A stretch of 64,000 bases of DNA from Halotalea alkalilenta (lineage in GTDB: Bacteria; Pseudomonadota; Gammaproteobacteria; Pseudomonadales; Halomonadaceae): NCBI RefSeq assembly GCF_001648175.1, contig NZ_CP015243.1:4092001-4156000 (forward strand). Reading direction: 5' to 3'. The translations under genes and the position numbers were made by a program. This document shows, one piece after another, positions 17,293 through 24,759 of the stretch (positions are counted from its first letter, which is position 1; the number at the start of each line of letters is the position of its first letter). The notes beneath the pieces are model-generated. The model was not told the origin of the DNA. It searched no databases and saw only the letters and a list, made by a program, of their open reading frames with translations.

Positions 17293-18105
17293 TCAGCGGC
17301 GCGCGGCGCGCACGCCCTCGGCGAGCTCACGGGTCAGCCGGCTGATCTCGGCCACCGCTGTGGCGGTGTCGACCGCGCCTTCGATGCAATCGACCAGGGC
17401 GGAGCCCACCACCACCGCATCGCTGAAGCGAGCGATCTCCTCGGCCTGTTGCGCTCGACGAATGCCGAAGCCCACCGCCACTGGCAGCTGGCTGTGCTCT
17501 TTGATTCGCCCTACCGCACGCTCGACATCGGCCGGCGTAGGGGCGCGAGCGCCGGTAACGCCTGCGACCGAGACGTAGTAAACGAAGCCCGAGGTGTTCT
17601 CGAGCACCTTCGGCAGCCGCTTGTCGTCGGTGGTCGGGGTGGCGAGGCGAATGAAGTCGATGCCCGCCTCCCGGGCCGGCAGGCAGAGCTCGGCATCATG
17701 CTCGGGCGGCAGGTCGACGACGATCAGGCCATCGACCCCGGCGGCCTTGGCATCGACCAGGAAGCGCTCGACGCCATAGCGGTAGATCGGGTTGTAGTAG
17801 CCCATCAGTACGATCGGCGTGGTGGTGTCGCGCTCACGGAAGCGCTTCACCATTTCGAGCGTCTTGATCTGGGTCTGGCCGGCGGCGAGCGCGCGCAGCG
17901 CGGCTTTCTGGATCGCCGGGCCGTCCGCCATCGGGTCGGTGAACGGCATGCCGAGCTCGATGATGTCCGCGCCGGCCCCGGGCAGCGCCTCGAGGATCGC
18001 AAGCGATGCATCGAAGCTCGGGTCACCAGCGGTGACGAAGGTCACCAAGGCGGCGCGGTTTTCCTGCTTGAGCGCGTCGAAGCGCGCAGTGATCCGCGAA
18101 CTCAT
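17293..18105 (-). CDS. trpA: Tryptophan synthase alpha chain
   Basis: 270 residues, TIM barrel. The active-site region [19 protein letters not shown] (catalytic Glu and Asp) and the flexible loop [15 protein letters not shown] are present. It splits indole-3-glycerol phosphate to indole and glyceraldehyde 3-phosphate, and passes indole to the beta chain. Its ATG overlaps the trpB stop by one base (TGATG), so it is translationally coupled to trpB. No other trp genes are in the window; trpBA stands alone next to a LysR gene, as in pseudomonads. Confidence 0.97.
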   Translation of the reverse strand: MSSRITARFDALKQENRAALVTFVTAGDPSFDASLAILEALPGAGADIIELGMPFTDPMADGPAIQKAALRALAAGQTQIKTLEMVKRFRERDTTTPIVLMGYYNPIYRYGVERFLVDAKAAGVDGLIVVDLPPEHDAELCLPAREAGIDFIRLATPTTDDKRLPKVLENTSGFVYYVSVAGVTGARAPTPADVERAVGRIKEHSQLPVAVGFGIRRAQQAEEIARFSDAVVVGSALVDCIEGAVDTATAVAEISRLTRELAEGVRAARR

Positions 18106-19415
18106 CAGTGCGTCTCCCCTTGGTTGGATCCCTGGCCGAACTGCAGGTCGTCGACATCGCGCGCGTCTTCGGCAGTATCGGGCAGCACCTCGGTGTCACC
18201 GCGCTTTTCGAGATAGGCAGCGACGCTCGCCATGTCCTTGTCGCCGCGCCCGCTGAGATTGATCACCATCAGGTGATCCCGCGGAAGCCGCGGTGCCAGC
18301 TTGACCGCATGGGCGATCGCGTGGGCCGATTCGAGCGCCGGGATGATGCCTTCGAGATGACAGCAGGTCTTGAACGCATCGACCGCTTCATCATCGGTGA
18401 TCGAGACGTACTCGACCCGCCCGGAGGAGAAGAGGAAGGCGTGCTCCGGGCCGATGCCCGGGTAGTCGAGCCCGGCCGAGACCGAATGGGCGTCCTTGAT
18501 CTGGCCGTCCTCGTCCTGCAGCAGATAGGTGCGATTGCCGTGCAGCACCCCCGGCACCCCACCGTTGAGGCTCGCCGCGTGCTCGCCGGTCTCGATGCCG
18601 TGGCCTCCCGCCTCCACGCCGATCATTCTGATCGCCTCGTCCTCGAGCATGGGGTGGAACAGGCCCATCGCGTTCGACCCGCCACCGATGCAGGCCACCA
18701 GCGAGTCGGGCAGGCGCCCCTCCTTGTCGATGATCTGCTCGCGGGTCTCGCGGCCGATCACCGCCTGGAAGTCGCGCACCATGGCGGGATAGGGATGAGG
18801 CCCGGCGACGGTGCCGATGATGTAGAAGGTGTCGTCGACGTTGGTGACCCAGTCACGCAGCGCCTCGTTCATTGCATCCTTGAGCGTGCCGGTGCCGGCG
18901 GTAACGGGGATCACCTGCGCACCGAGCAGCTTCATGCGGAACACGTTGGGCTGCTGGCGCTCGATGTCGGTGGCGCCCATGTAGACCACGCACTGCATGC
19001 CGAAGCGCGCGGCCACAGTGGCGGTGGCGACACCATGCATACCCGCACCGGTCTCGGCGATGATCCGCTGCTTGCCCATCTTCTTCGCCAGCAGGATCTG
19101 GCCGATGCAGTTGTTGATCTTGTGCGCACCGGTGTGATTGAGGTCTTCGCGCTTGAAGTAGATCTTCGCCCCACCGAGGGCTTCGCTCAGCCGCTCGGCG
19201 TGGTAGAGCGGGCTCGGACGGCCGACGTAGTCGCGCTGGAAGTAGGCCAGCTCGCGACGAAACTCAGGGTCCGTCTTCGACGCTTCATAGGCTTGCTCGA
19301 GCTGGAGAATCAGCGGCATCAGCGTCTCGGCGACGAATCGGCCACCGAAATCGCCGAAGAAACCGTCGGCGTCGGGGCCGGCGCCGCTGCGTACGGGCGT
19401 GGCGTTGGTGGTCAT
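18105..19415 (-). CDS. trpB: Tryptophan synthase beta chain
   Basis: 436 residues. The PLP lysine lies in HTGAHKINN and the phosphate loop is GGGSNAMG. It joins indole with serine to make tryptophan. The protein is longer than the usual ~400 residues: after the normal end ([11 protein letters not shown]) there is a ~30-residue tail rich in Asp and Glu, and a short extension precedes [10 protein letters not shown]. Acidic tails are common in salt-tolerant organisms, but its role here is unknown. AGAGG precedes the ATG. The gene reads away from a TrpI-like regulator, with an operator palindrome in the spacer. Confidence 0.97.
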   Translation of the reverse strand: MTTNATPVRSGAGPDADGFFGDFGGRFVAETLMPLILQLEQAYEASKTDPEFRRELAYFQRDYVGRPSPLYHAERLSEALGGAKIYFKREDLNHTGAHKINNCIGQILLAKKMGKQRIIAETGAGMHGVATATVAARFGMQCVVYMGATDIERQQPNVFRMKLLGAQVIPVTAGTGTLKDAMNEALRDWVTNVDDTFYIIGTVAGPHPYPAMVRDFQAVIGRETREQIIDKEGRLPDSLVACIGGGSNAMGLFHPMLEDEAIRMIGVEAGGHGIETGEHAASLNGGVPGVLHGNRTYLLQDEDGQIKDAHSVSAGLDYPGIGPEHAFLFSSGRVEYVSITDDEAVDAFKTCCHLEGIIPALESAHAIAHAVKLAPRLPRDHLMVINLSGRGDKDMASVAAYLEKRGDTEVLPDTAEDARDVDDLQFGQGSNQGETH

Positions 19416-19550
19416 GGCGATTGCCTCTCGGAAGGGCTGCGCGAATACGCGCGAGCATGTCTCGACATACGCCCCGGCGATGGAAGCTCGGAGCGAAGAA
19501 TGATCCCACCTTAGTGCAGCCGGGCGGCGATGAAAATCGATAAAAATGGG

Positions 19551-19579
19551 CGTGCTTGTGAGTTATGCTCACAAGCACG
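19551..19579. promoter_or_regulatory. Perfect 12-bp-arm operator palindrome between trpB and the LysR gene
   Basis: CGTGCTTGTGAG at 19551-19562 and its exact reverse complement CTCACAAGCACG at 19568-19579 flank a 5-base centre (TTATG). The core contains a LysR-type T-N11-A box. It lies 39 bp upstream of the LysR start and 136 bp upstream of the trpB start. Position and symmetry fit a TrpI-type activator site controlling trpBA and the regulator's own gene. Binding is inferred. Confidence 0.75.
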
Positions 19580-19617
19580 ACCCGTATCGGTACCCCTTCG
19601 CTCGAGACGCTGCCACC

Positions 19618-20559
19618 ATGCCCCGCGACGACCTTCCCTCGCTCACCGCCCTGCGCGCCTTCGAAGCCACCGCCCGCCTGGGCTCGGCGAGCGCGGCGGC
19701 ACAGGCGCTCAACATCACCCATGGCGCGGTAAGCCGCCAGCTCAAGGCGCTCGAAAGCGAGCTCGACACGCAGTTGTTCATTCGTCGCGGCCGCAGGCTC
19801 GAGCTCACCGCCCAAGGCGAGACCTTCGCCTACGCCTGCTCCGATGCTTTCGAGCGGCTGCGCGAGGCGCGCCGGGCACTGGAGCGATCGCGCGCGCGTG
19901 CGCCCTTTGCCCTGGCCTGCCCCGGCAGCCTGCTCGCGCGCTGGCTGATCCCGCGCCTCGACCGGCTCAATCAGGCCCTGCCCGAGCTGCGCCTGCAGGT
20001 GGTATCGAGCGAGCATGGGTTGGAACCACTGGGGGATGGCGTCGATGCGAGCCTGCTGTTCGCCTCTCCCCCTTGGCCCTTCGAGACCGAAGCGCGAGTC
20101 CTCGCACCGGAGTGGATCGGCCCGGTGCTCGCCCCCGCCGGCGCAGAGCGCATCGGGATCGCTGCCGGGCAGCGGGCGCCGCTGGAGCGGCTGCTCGACC
20201 AGCCGCTGCTGCACACCGCCTCCCGGCCCCAGGCATGGCCGCAGTGGGCGGCGGCGGTCGGGCTCGATGCCGGGCGGCTGACCCTGGGGCAGGGCTTCGA
20301 GCATCTCTACTATCTGTTGGAAGCCGCCGAGGCCGGGCTCGGGATCGCTATCGCACCGCGGCTGCTGATCGAGGAGGCGTTAATCCAGAAGCGGCTACTC
20401 GCCCCCTGGGGGTTCGTCGCCACGGGGGCCAGCCTGGCGCTGTTCCAGCGGCGCGACGCCAGTGCAGCCGAGCACCGCAGGACGAGTGCGCTGGGGGATT
20501 GGTTGGAGGCTGCGCTGGGCGAAAACGGGTCACCGGCAAAGGATTGCAACCAAAGGTAA
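19618..20559 (+). CDS. LysR-family regulator, likely TrpI-like
   Basis: 313 residues from the ATG at 19618. The LysR helix-turn-helix is SLTALRAFEATARLGSASAA, then LNITHGAVSRQLKALE, within residues 5-65. A ligand-binding domain follows, with the FACPGSLLARWLIPRLDR-type strand starting it. An upstream in-frame ATG at 19546 would translate through the operator palindrome, so it is not used. In pseudomonads the divergent TrpI activates trpBA in response to indole-glycerol phosphate. The same gene order here supports that role but does not prove it; the gene could be another GcvA-like regulator. Confidence 0.8.
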   Translation: MPRDDLPSLTALRAFEATARLGSASAAAQALNITHGAVSRQLKALESELDTQLFIRRGRRLELTAQGETFAYACSDAFERLREARRALERSRARAPFALACPGSLLARWLIPRLDRLNQALPELRLQVVSSEHGLEPLGDGVDASLLFASPPWPFETEARVLAPEWIGPVLAPAGAERIGIAAGQRAPLERLLDQPLLHTASRPQAWPQWAAAVGLDAGRLTLGQGFEHLYYLLEAAEAGLGIAIAPRLLIEEALIQKRLLAPWGFVATGASLALFQRRDASAAEHRRTSALGDWLEAALGENGSPAKDCNQR

Positions 20560-20642
20560 CCGAAGGAATGCTCCCGGCCTGCTATGGTAAAGGGAGTCGT
20601 GCTGGAATCGCGACATTCACCAGAAAAAGGAGAATGGACCTC

Positions 20643-20777
20643 ATGATCAAGAAATATCTCGCCCTCGCCTGCCTCACCCTGCTCGGCACCGGCGCACTGG
20701 CCGGCTGCAACACCATGGACGGTGCGGGACAGGACATCGAAAGGGGCGGAGAGGCTATCCAAGACGCCGCCCAATAA
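20643..20777 (+). CDS. Entericidin-family small lipoprotein
   Basis: 44 residues. Short lysine-tipped hydrophobic signal (MIKKYLALACLTLLG) ending in LAGC with the lipidated Cys at residue 22. The mature peptide, CNTMDGAGQDIERGGEAIQ, is the entericidin A/B hallmark. Such membrane lipoproteins are stress-induced and were described as toxin/antidote peptides in E. coli; only one copy is seen here. An AAGGAG ribosome site lies 11-12 bases upstream; an alternative ATG at 20634 is too close to it. A strong terminator follows. Confidence 0.85.
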   Translation: MIKKYLALACLTLLGTGALAGCNTMDGAGQDIERGGEAIQDAAQ

Positions 20778-20801
20778 GGCTCACCGAGCCTTCGAAAAAT
20801 G

Positions 20802-20826
20802 CGCCCCGGGGAATTTTCCCGGGGCG
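20802..20826. terminator. Bidirectional intrinsic terminator
   Basis: CGCCCCGGG (20802-20810) and CCCGGGGCG (20818-20826) form a perfect 9-bp stem with a 7-base loop. TTTT follows on the plus strand, and the minus strand has ATTTTT after the stem. It separates entericidin from the convergent 97-residue protein gene and can serve both. Confidence 0.85.
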
Positions 20827-20844
20827 TTTTCGTTGCCGCCACGC

Positions 20845-21138
20845 TCAAGCGGGGCGCAGCGCCTGGCCTGCCGCCGCGAGGGAGAGATGCAGCTGCGCGC
20901 TGCGTTCCCGGCCACGATCCGCTTCGATCCATCCCTTCTCGGCCAGCGCAACGGCTGCGCGTAAGACCAGCGCGTGCTCCAGTTCGAGATCGCGTGAAAT
21001 TCGACCGCTGGTCAATCCGCGCTCAGCGGTGAGCAGCCGGGCGAGCACCGCGGCTTCGAGCGGTGCCAGAGAATACGGCGGCTCGATGAGGCGGGCGAGC
21101 CAGGCATCGAGCGCGGCCTCGAACGAGGCATCGCTCAT
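20845..21138 (-). CDS. Uncharacterised 97-residue protein coupled to fdhD
   Basis: 97 residues, no signal peptide. The middle (PLEAAVLARLLTAERGLTSG, then RISRDLELEHALVLRAAVALAEKGWIE) looks like a small winged-helix fold: helix, short turn, second helix, and a basic strand. No cysteine or other cofactor ligand stands out. Its ATG overlaps the fdhD stop by four bases (ATGA), so the two are made together and it probably has a part in formate dehydrogenase maturation or regulation. I do not recognise the family. The longer open frame upstream in the same phase is only the shadow of fdhD. Confidence 0.7.
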   Translation of the reverse strand: MSDASFEAALDAWLARLIEPPYSLAPLEAAVLARLLTAERGLTSGRISRDLELEHALVLRAAVALAEKGWIEADRGRERSAQLHLSLAAAGQALRPA

Positions 21139-21893
21139 CCCAGCTCTCCGCTGAGCAGTACCAGCCTTTCGCCACGATGGCAGTGGATGAGCTGAAGCCC
21201 GCACAGACGCGCGGTCTCCACCGCCAGGTCGGAAGGCACCGAAAGCGTGGCGAGCGCGGGAATGCCCGCGCGCACCACCTTCTGCACCAGTTCGAGGCTG
21301 CAGCGGCTGGAGAGCATCACCAGGCTCGGCATCGGCCGCTGATCGAGCATTGCCTGGCCGATCAGCTTGTCGAGCGCGTTGTGGCGACCGATATCGACCC
21401 CGACGCCCAGGCGTTCGCCCCCAGCGCCGAGCCCGAGCGCCACGTGCAGCCCTGTCCTGCGCTCCTGCTCGAGCCATTCGAGCGCGGCCTCGAGCACCGC
21501 GACATCGGGAGCCACGCTCGGCGCCAGCCGGTGCAAGCCGAGCATCATCGACGCCTCGGAGGCGGAACCGCAGCGCCCGCAGCTGCTGGTCGAGGAGCCC
21601 ACCCGGCGCTGCTCCTGGGCGCGCTGCTCGATCCGCCCGCCGACGGTAAGACGCACGAGAAGCCCGTGGCGCAGATGATCGATCTCGATCTTTTCGACTT
21701 GATCGCGGCGGTCGATCAGTCCCTCGCCATAGCTGAAGCCGAGCGCCCATGCCTCGAGCGACGTAGGCGTCGCCAGCACGCTGGCGTAGTCGATCGCGCC
21801 GAAGGCCAGGGTCACCGGCAGCTCGGCCGGCCCGGCGACCCGCGCGGTCGCCTCCTGGCTTCGGTCCTCGAGCCGTCTTCCAGCGTTCATCAC
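21135..21893 (-). CDS. fdhD: Formate dehydrogenase accessory sulfurtransferase
   Basis: 252 residues counted from GTG at 21893; an ATG is the very next codon. The active-site cysteine pair CGRCG (Cys about 105 and 108) that carries the persulfide is present, as is the conserved GRHNALDKLIG segment and MLSSRCSLELVQK. FdhD passes sulfur from IscS to the molybdenum cofactor of formate dehydrogenase. No formate dehydrogenase subunit gene is in the window. The start overlaps the end of the HAD gene by 1-4 bases, so HAD, fdhD and the 97-residue gene form one tight operon. Confidence 0.93.
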   Translation of the reverse strand: MMNAGRRLEDRSQEATARVAGPAELPVTLAFGAIDYASVLATPTSLEAWALGFSYGEGLIDRRDQVEKIEIDHLRHGLLVRLTVGGRIEQRAQEQRRVGSSTSSCGRCGSASEASMMLGLHRLAPSVAPDVAVLEAALEWLEQERRTGLHVALGLGAGGERLGVGVDIGRHNALDKLIGQAMLDQRPMPSLVMLSSRCSLELVQKVVRAGIPALATLSVPSDLAVETARLCGLQLIHCHRGERLVLLSGELG

Positions 21894-22564
21894 TCGACCG
21901 TCCCCCCAAGCCGCTCACGCTCGATCCAGTCGAGCGCGGCGGGCAGGCCGTCGGCGATGAAGCTCGCCTCGCCGAAGTCGTGATCGCGGGAGTAGTCGTT
22001 GGGTATCGCCACCACCTCCAGCTCGGCGGCGTCCGCAGCCTGTACCCCATGGCAGGTATCCTCGATCGCGAGCGCCGCCGAGGCAGGCAGCCCGAGCAGC
22101 TCGAGGGCCCGCAGGTAGCTTTCGGGGTCGGGCTTGCTGTGCGCTACGTCATCGCGGGTCACCACGCATTCGAAGAACCCGGCGAGACCATGGTGATCGA
22201 GGGTAGGGGTGAGCTCGGCGCGAGCGGTGCCAGTCACCAGGGCGAGGCGCAGCCCACGGCCGCGCGCCCATTCGAGCGCCTCGCGCGCATGCGGCATCAG
22301 CTCGACCGGGACGCTCGCGAACACCTCGGCGGTCAGCCGGGTCTTGCGCTCGATCAGCTCGAGCTCGTCGACCGCGAGCCCCCGCGCCTTGCGGACCTTG
22401 TGCGCGCCAGCCGGCACTGGCAGTCCGGCATAGTCGCGCTTGTACTCCTGTTCACCCAGTTCGGTGCCGTAAGCGGCGAGAATTCGGTTCCAGACCCCGC
22501 GGTGCGCTTCCTCGGAGTTCGCCAGGGTGCCATCGAAATCGAACAAAATGGCCTTGAGCGTCAT
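21890..22564 (-). CDS. HAD-family hydrolase (subfamily IA phosphatase)
   Basis: 224 residues from the ATG at 22564, which has a GAGGAG ribosome site. A longer frame upstream lacks one. Motif I DFDGTLANSEE with two Asp near residue 8-10, motif II Ser/Thr in LVTGT, motif III Lys in HSKPDPESYL, and motif IV IEDTCHG are complete. The cap domain after motif I is the C1 helical type. It removes phosphate from a small sugar phosphate or similar molecule. First gene of the fdhD operon; a link with formate metabolism or molybdopterin is not obvious from sequence. Confidence 0.88.
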   Translation of the reverse strand: MTLKAILFDFDGTLANSEEAHRGVWNRILAAYGTELGEQEYKRDYAGLPVPAGAHKVRKARGLAVDELELIERKTRLTAEVFASVPVELMPHAREALEWARGRGLRLALVTGTARAELTPTLDHHGLAGFFECVVTRDDVAHSKPDPESYLRALELLGLPASAALAIEDTCHGVQAADAAELEVVAIPNDYSRDHDFGEASFIADGLPAALDWIERERLGGTVE

Positions 22565-22693
22565 TCGCGGGCTCCTCGAAGCAGGCAGAAAATGAGGACG
22601 TATCGGGTCGATGAGGCGACTGATCCCCCGCACGTCGATCGGACTAGTCTATCAGCCAGGAGAAAGCCGCCGCGAGGTTTGAGTGGCGCGCTT

Positions 22694-22708
22694 TGATAAG
22701 CTTTCTCA
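22694..22708. promoter_or_regulatory. Weak Fur-like inverted repeat upstream of the siderophore-interacting protein
   Basis: TGATAAGCTTTCTCA is an imperfect palindrome about a central C, 55 bp upstream of the siderophore-interacting protein gene, and resembles a degenerate Fur box. Given as a low-confidence candidate because the match is partial. Confidence 0.25.
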
Positions 22709-22762
22709 ACGATAGTACCCTACCTCCCCGCTCGGCCTCTCCCATCTCCCGGAGCCCTCTTG

Positions 22763-23611
22763 ATGCAACACCTCCGTCGCCCTGCCGGCTCTCCGGCACC
22801 GCGCAAGAAACGCGCCCCCAGCATGTTCGAGGTGCTGCGCACCGAGCGATTGAGCCCGAGGATGATCCGCGTGGTGCTTGGCGGCGAGGGGGTCGATGCG
22901 TTCGACGAAAACGCCTACGCCGCCCACATCAAACTGATGCTGCCCCGTCCCGGCCAGCGCGAGCCCAGCCTGCCGACGCTCGGCGAGCAGGGGCCGGTCT
23001 GGCCGCCGGCCGACCAACGGCCGATCGTTCGCACCTACAGCGTGCGTGGCTGCGACCGGGAAAAAGGCGAGCTGGTCGTCGACTTCGTCGCCCACGGCGA
23101 TGAAGGGCCCGCCTCGCGCTGGGCGCTCGCTGCGCGCCCAGGCGATCGGATCGGCATCGCGGGCCCGGGCGGGCCGATGCCGATGCTGAAGCCGGCCGAT
23201 TGGACCCTGCTTGCGGGAGACATGACCGCGCTGCCGGCGATCGCGGCGATGCTGGAGCGACTGCCCGAAGACGCACGCGGCTGCGCGCTGATCGAGATCC
23301 CCGACCAGGCCGAGCGCCAGGAGCTGCGCCATCCCAGCGGCGTGGAGCTGCGCTGGCTGGTGCGCGCAGCCAAGAGCCCGAGCGAATCGCGCTTGCTGCT
23401 CGACGCGGCGATTGCGCTCGACATCCCATCGCAGGCGTCGCTGTTCGCCTGGGTCGGCGGCGAGAACGCAGCGGTGATCGCGCTGCGCGATCACCTACGC
23501 GATCGCCATGCGTTGAGCAAGCCGATGCTCTATGCCGTGCCCTACTGGAAGTACACCCTTGATGAGGAAACCTATCACCAGGAGCGACACCGGGTGATGG
23601 ACGAACTCTGA
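22763..23611 (+). CDS. Siderophore-interacting protein (NAD(P)H-dependent ferric-siderophore reductase)
   Basis: 282 residues starting at ATG 22763; GGAG lies about 10 bases upstream. The FAD-binding motif RTYSVR (expected R-x-Y-S/T) is at about residues 93-98, and the following GPGGPM region covers the flavin pyrophosphate. A C-terminal SIP domain has WVGGENAAV for nucleotide binding and a SKPMLYAVPYWK motif near the end. The enzyme reduces iron in ferric siderophores in the cytoplasm so it can be released. A TonB-dependent receptor for siderophores is encoded 1.1 kb away on the other strand. Confidence 0.9.
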   Translation: MQHLRRPAGSPAPRKKRAPSMFEVLRTERLSPRMIRVVLGGEGVDAFDENAYAAHIKLMLPRPGQREPSLPTLGEQGPVWPPADQRPIVRTYSVRGCDREKGELVVDFVAHGDEGPASRWALAARPGDRIGIAGPGGPMPMLKPADWTLLAGDMTALPAIAAMLERLPEDARGCALIEIPDQAERQELRHPSGVELRWLVRAAKSPSESRLLLDAAIALDIPSQASLFAWVGGENAAVIALRDHLRDRHALSKPMLYAVPYWKYTLDEETYHQERHRVMDEL

Positions 23612-23778
23612 GCCACTCCCCCGAGCCTCCCCTGCGGGTGACGGTTGTGGATGTTCGTTCGCGCGTACCGACTGGATCGCAAAAACTGATCGCGAGCAGC
23701 GGAATTTGATTGTTTATCCACCCCCTTCATTGCCCTAGCCTCGATAGCGATCCCCGCCGCTGCCCTTTCGGAGGCCAC

Positions 23779-24651
23779 ATGTTGAACCAAGCGCAGATCG
23801 ATGCCTTTCATCGCGATGGCTATTTGATGGTCGAGAACGTACTGGACAGCGGCCAAATCGCTGAACTGCAGCGCGAGTTCTCGACCTGGGTCGAACAGAG
23901 CAGAGAGCACCAGGCTGCCTACGGCAGCACCCTGGACGGACGACCCCGCTTCGATCTCGAGCGCGATCACGCCTTCGATCACCCCTCGCTGCGCCGGGTC
24001 AGTTCGCCCACCGAGGTCTCGCCAGCCTATCTCACCGCCGCCTTCGACTCCCCCATGGCGGCGATGGTCGGCCAGCTGATCGGTGCGGGAGGGGTACGCT
24101 TCCATCACAGCAAGATCAATTCGAAGCTGCCACGAACCGCCACCGAGGTGAAATGGCACCAGGACTTCCTATTCACCCCGCACAGCAACGATGACCTGAT
24201 CACGGCGCTGCTGATGATCAGCGAGGTCACCGCTGAGAACGGCCCGCTGCAAGTGATCCCGGGCAGCCATAACGGGCCGCTTCACTCCCACTGGCGGGGA
24301 GATCGCTTCACCGGCGCGGTGGATGAAGAGGTCATCGAACGAGAGTGCGCCTCGCCGGTCGAGTGCCTCGGTCCGGCGGGATCGGTCTGCTTCATGCACA
24401 CCCGGCTGCTGCACGCCTCCAAGCCCAACGACTCCGACCTGCCACGCACGCTGTTCATCACGGTCTATGCCGCGGAGGATGCCTTGCCGTACGGGGAGAA
24501 CCCACTGCCGAGCCAGCACCAGGGGGTGATCGTCAACGGCGAGGAGAGCGGCACGGTAAGGACCACGGCAAACGTGCTGAAGCTGCCGCAGAAACCGCGC
24601 GGCGCCTCGTTCTTCGTTCAGCAGGCGGGAAAGGACGTCGCCTCGGCCTGA
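23779..24651 (+). CDS. Phytanoyl-CoA dioxygenase-family Fe(II)/2-oxoglutarate oxygenase
   Basis: 290 residues from ATG 23779, which has GGAGG upstream. The metal triad is visible: His127 and Asp129 in KWHQDF and His212 in LLHAS, with Arg223 to hold 2-oxoglutarate. The N-terminus (IDAFHRDGYLMVENVLD) is the family's typical opening. It would hydroxylate a small organic substrate using O2 and 2-oxoglutarate. The sequence does not have the ectoine-hydroxylase motif block, so ectoine hydroxylation is not proposed. Substrate unknown. Confidence 0.85.
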   Translation: MLNQAQIDAFHRDGYLMVENVLDSGQIAELQREFSTWVEQSREHQAAYGSTLDGRPRFDLERDHAFDHPSLRRVSSPTEVSPAYLTAAFDSPMAAMVGQLIGAGGVRFHHSKINSKLPRTATEVKWHQDFLFTPHSNDDLITALLMISEVTAENGPLQVIPGSHNGPLHSHWRGDRFTGAVDEEVIERECASPVECLGPAGSVCFMHTRLLHASKPNDSDLPRTLFITVYAAEDALPYGENPLPSQHQGVIVNGEESGTVRTTANVLKLPQKPRGASFFVQQAGKDVASA

Positions 24652-24689
24652 ACGACCGGCGGCTTACGGGAGCGCTTGGACGCTCGGTG

Positions 24690-24731
24690 GCAACGACGAC
24701 GCCCAGGCCAAAGCCTGGGCGTCGTCGTTGC
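24690..24731. terminator. 19-bp perfect hairpin between convergent genes
   Basis: Arms 24690-24708 and 24713-24731 are exact reverse complements of 19 bases, with a 4-base loop (CAAA). It begins 39 bp after the dioxygenase stop and ends 29 bp before the TonB receptor stop. There is no T-run, but such long GC-rich hairpins between convergent genes commonly end or protect both transcripts. Confidence 0.65.
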
Positions 24732-24759
24732 ATCGGCCCGGGGGCCAGGCCAGCCGCGC

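Noticed and set aside
23779-24651. Ectoine hydroxylase
   Set aside because: The protein has the dioxygenase triad but not the ectoine-hydroxylase signature block, and no ectoine genes are nearby.
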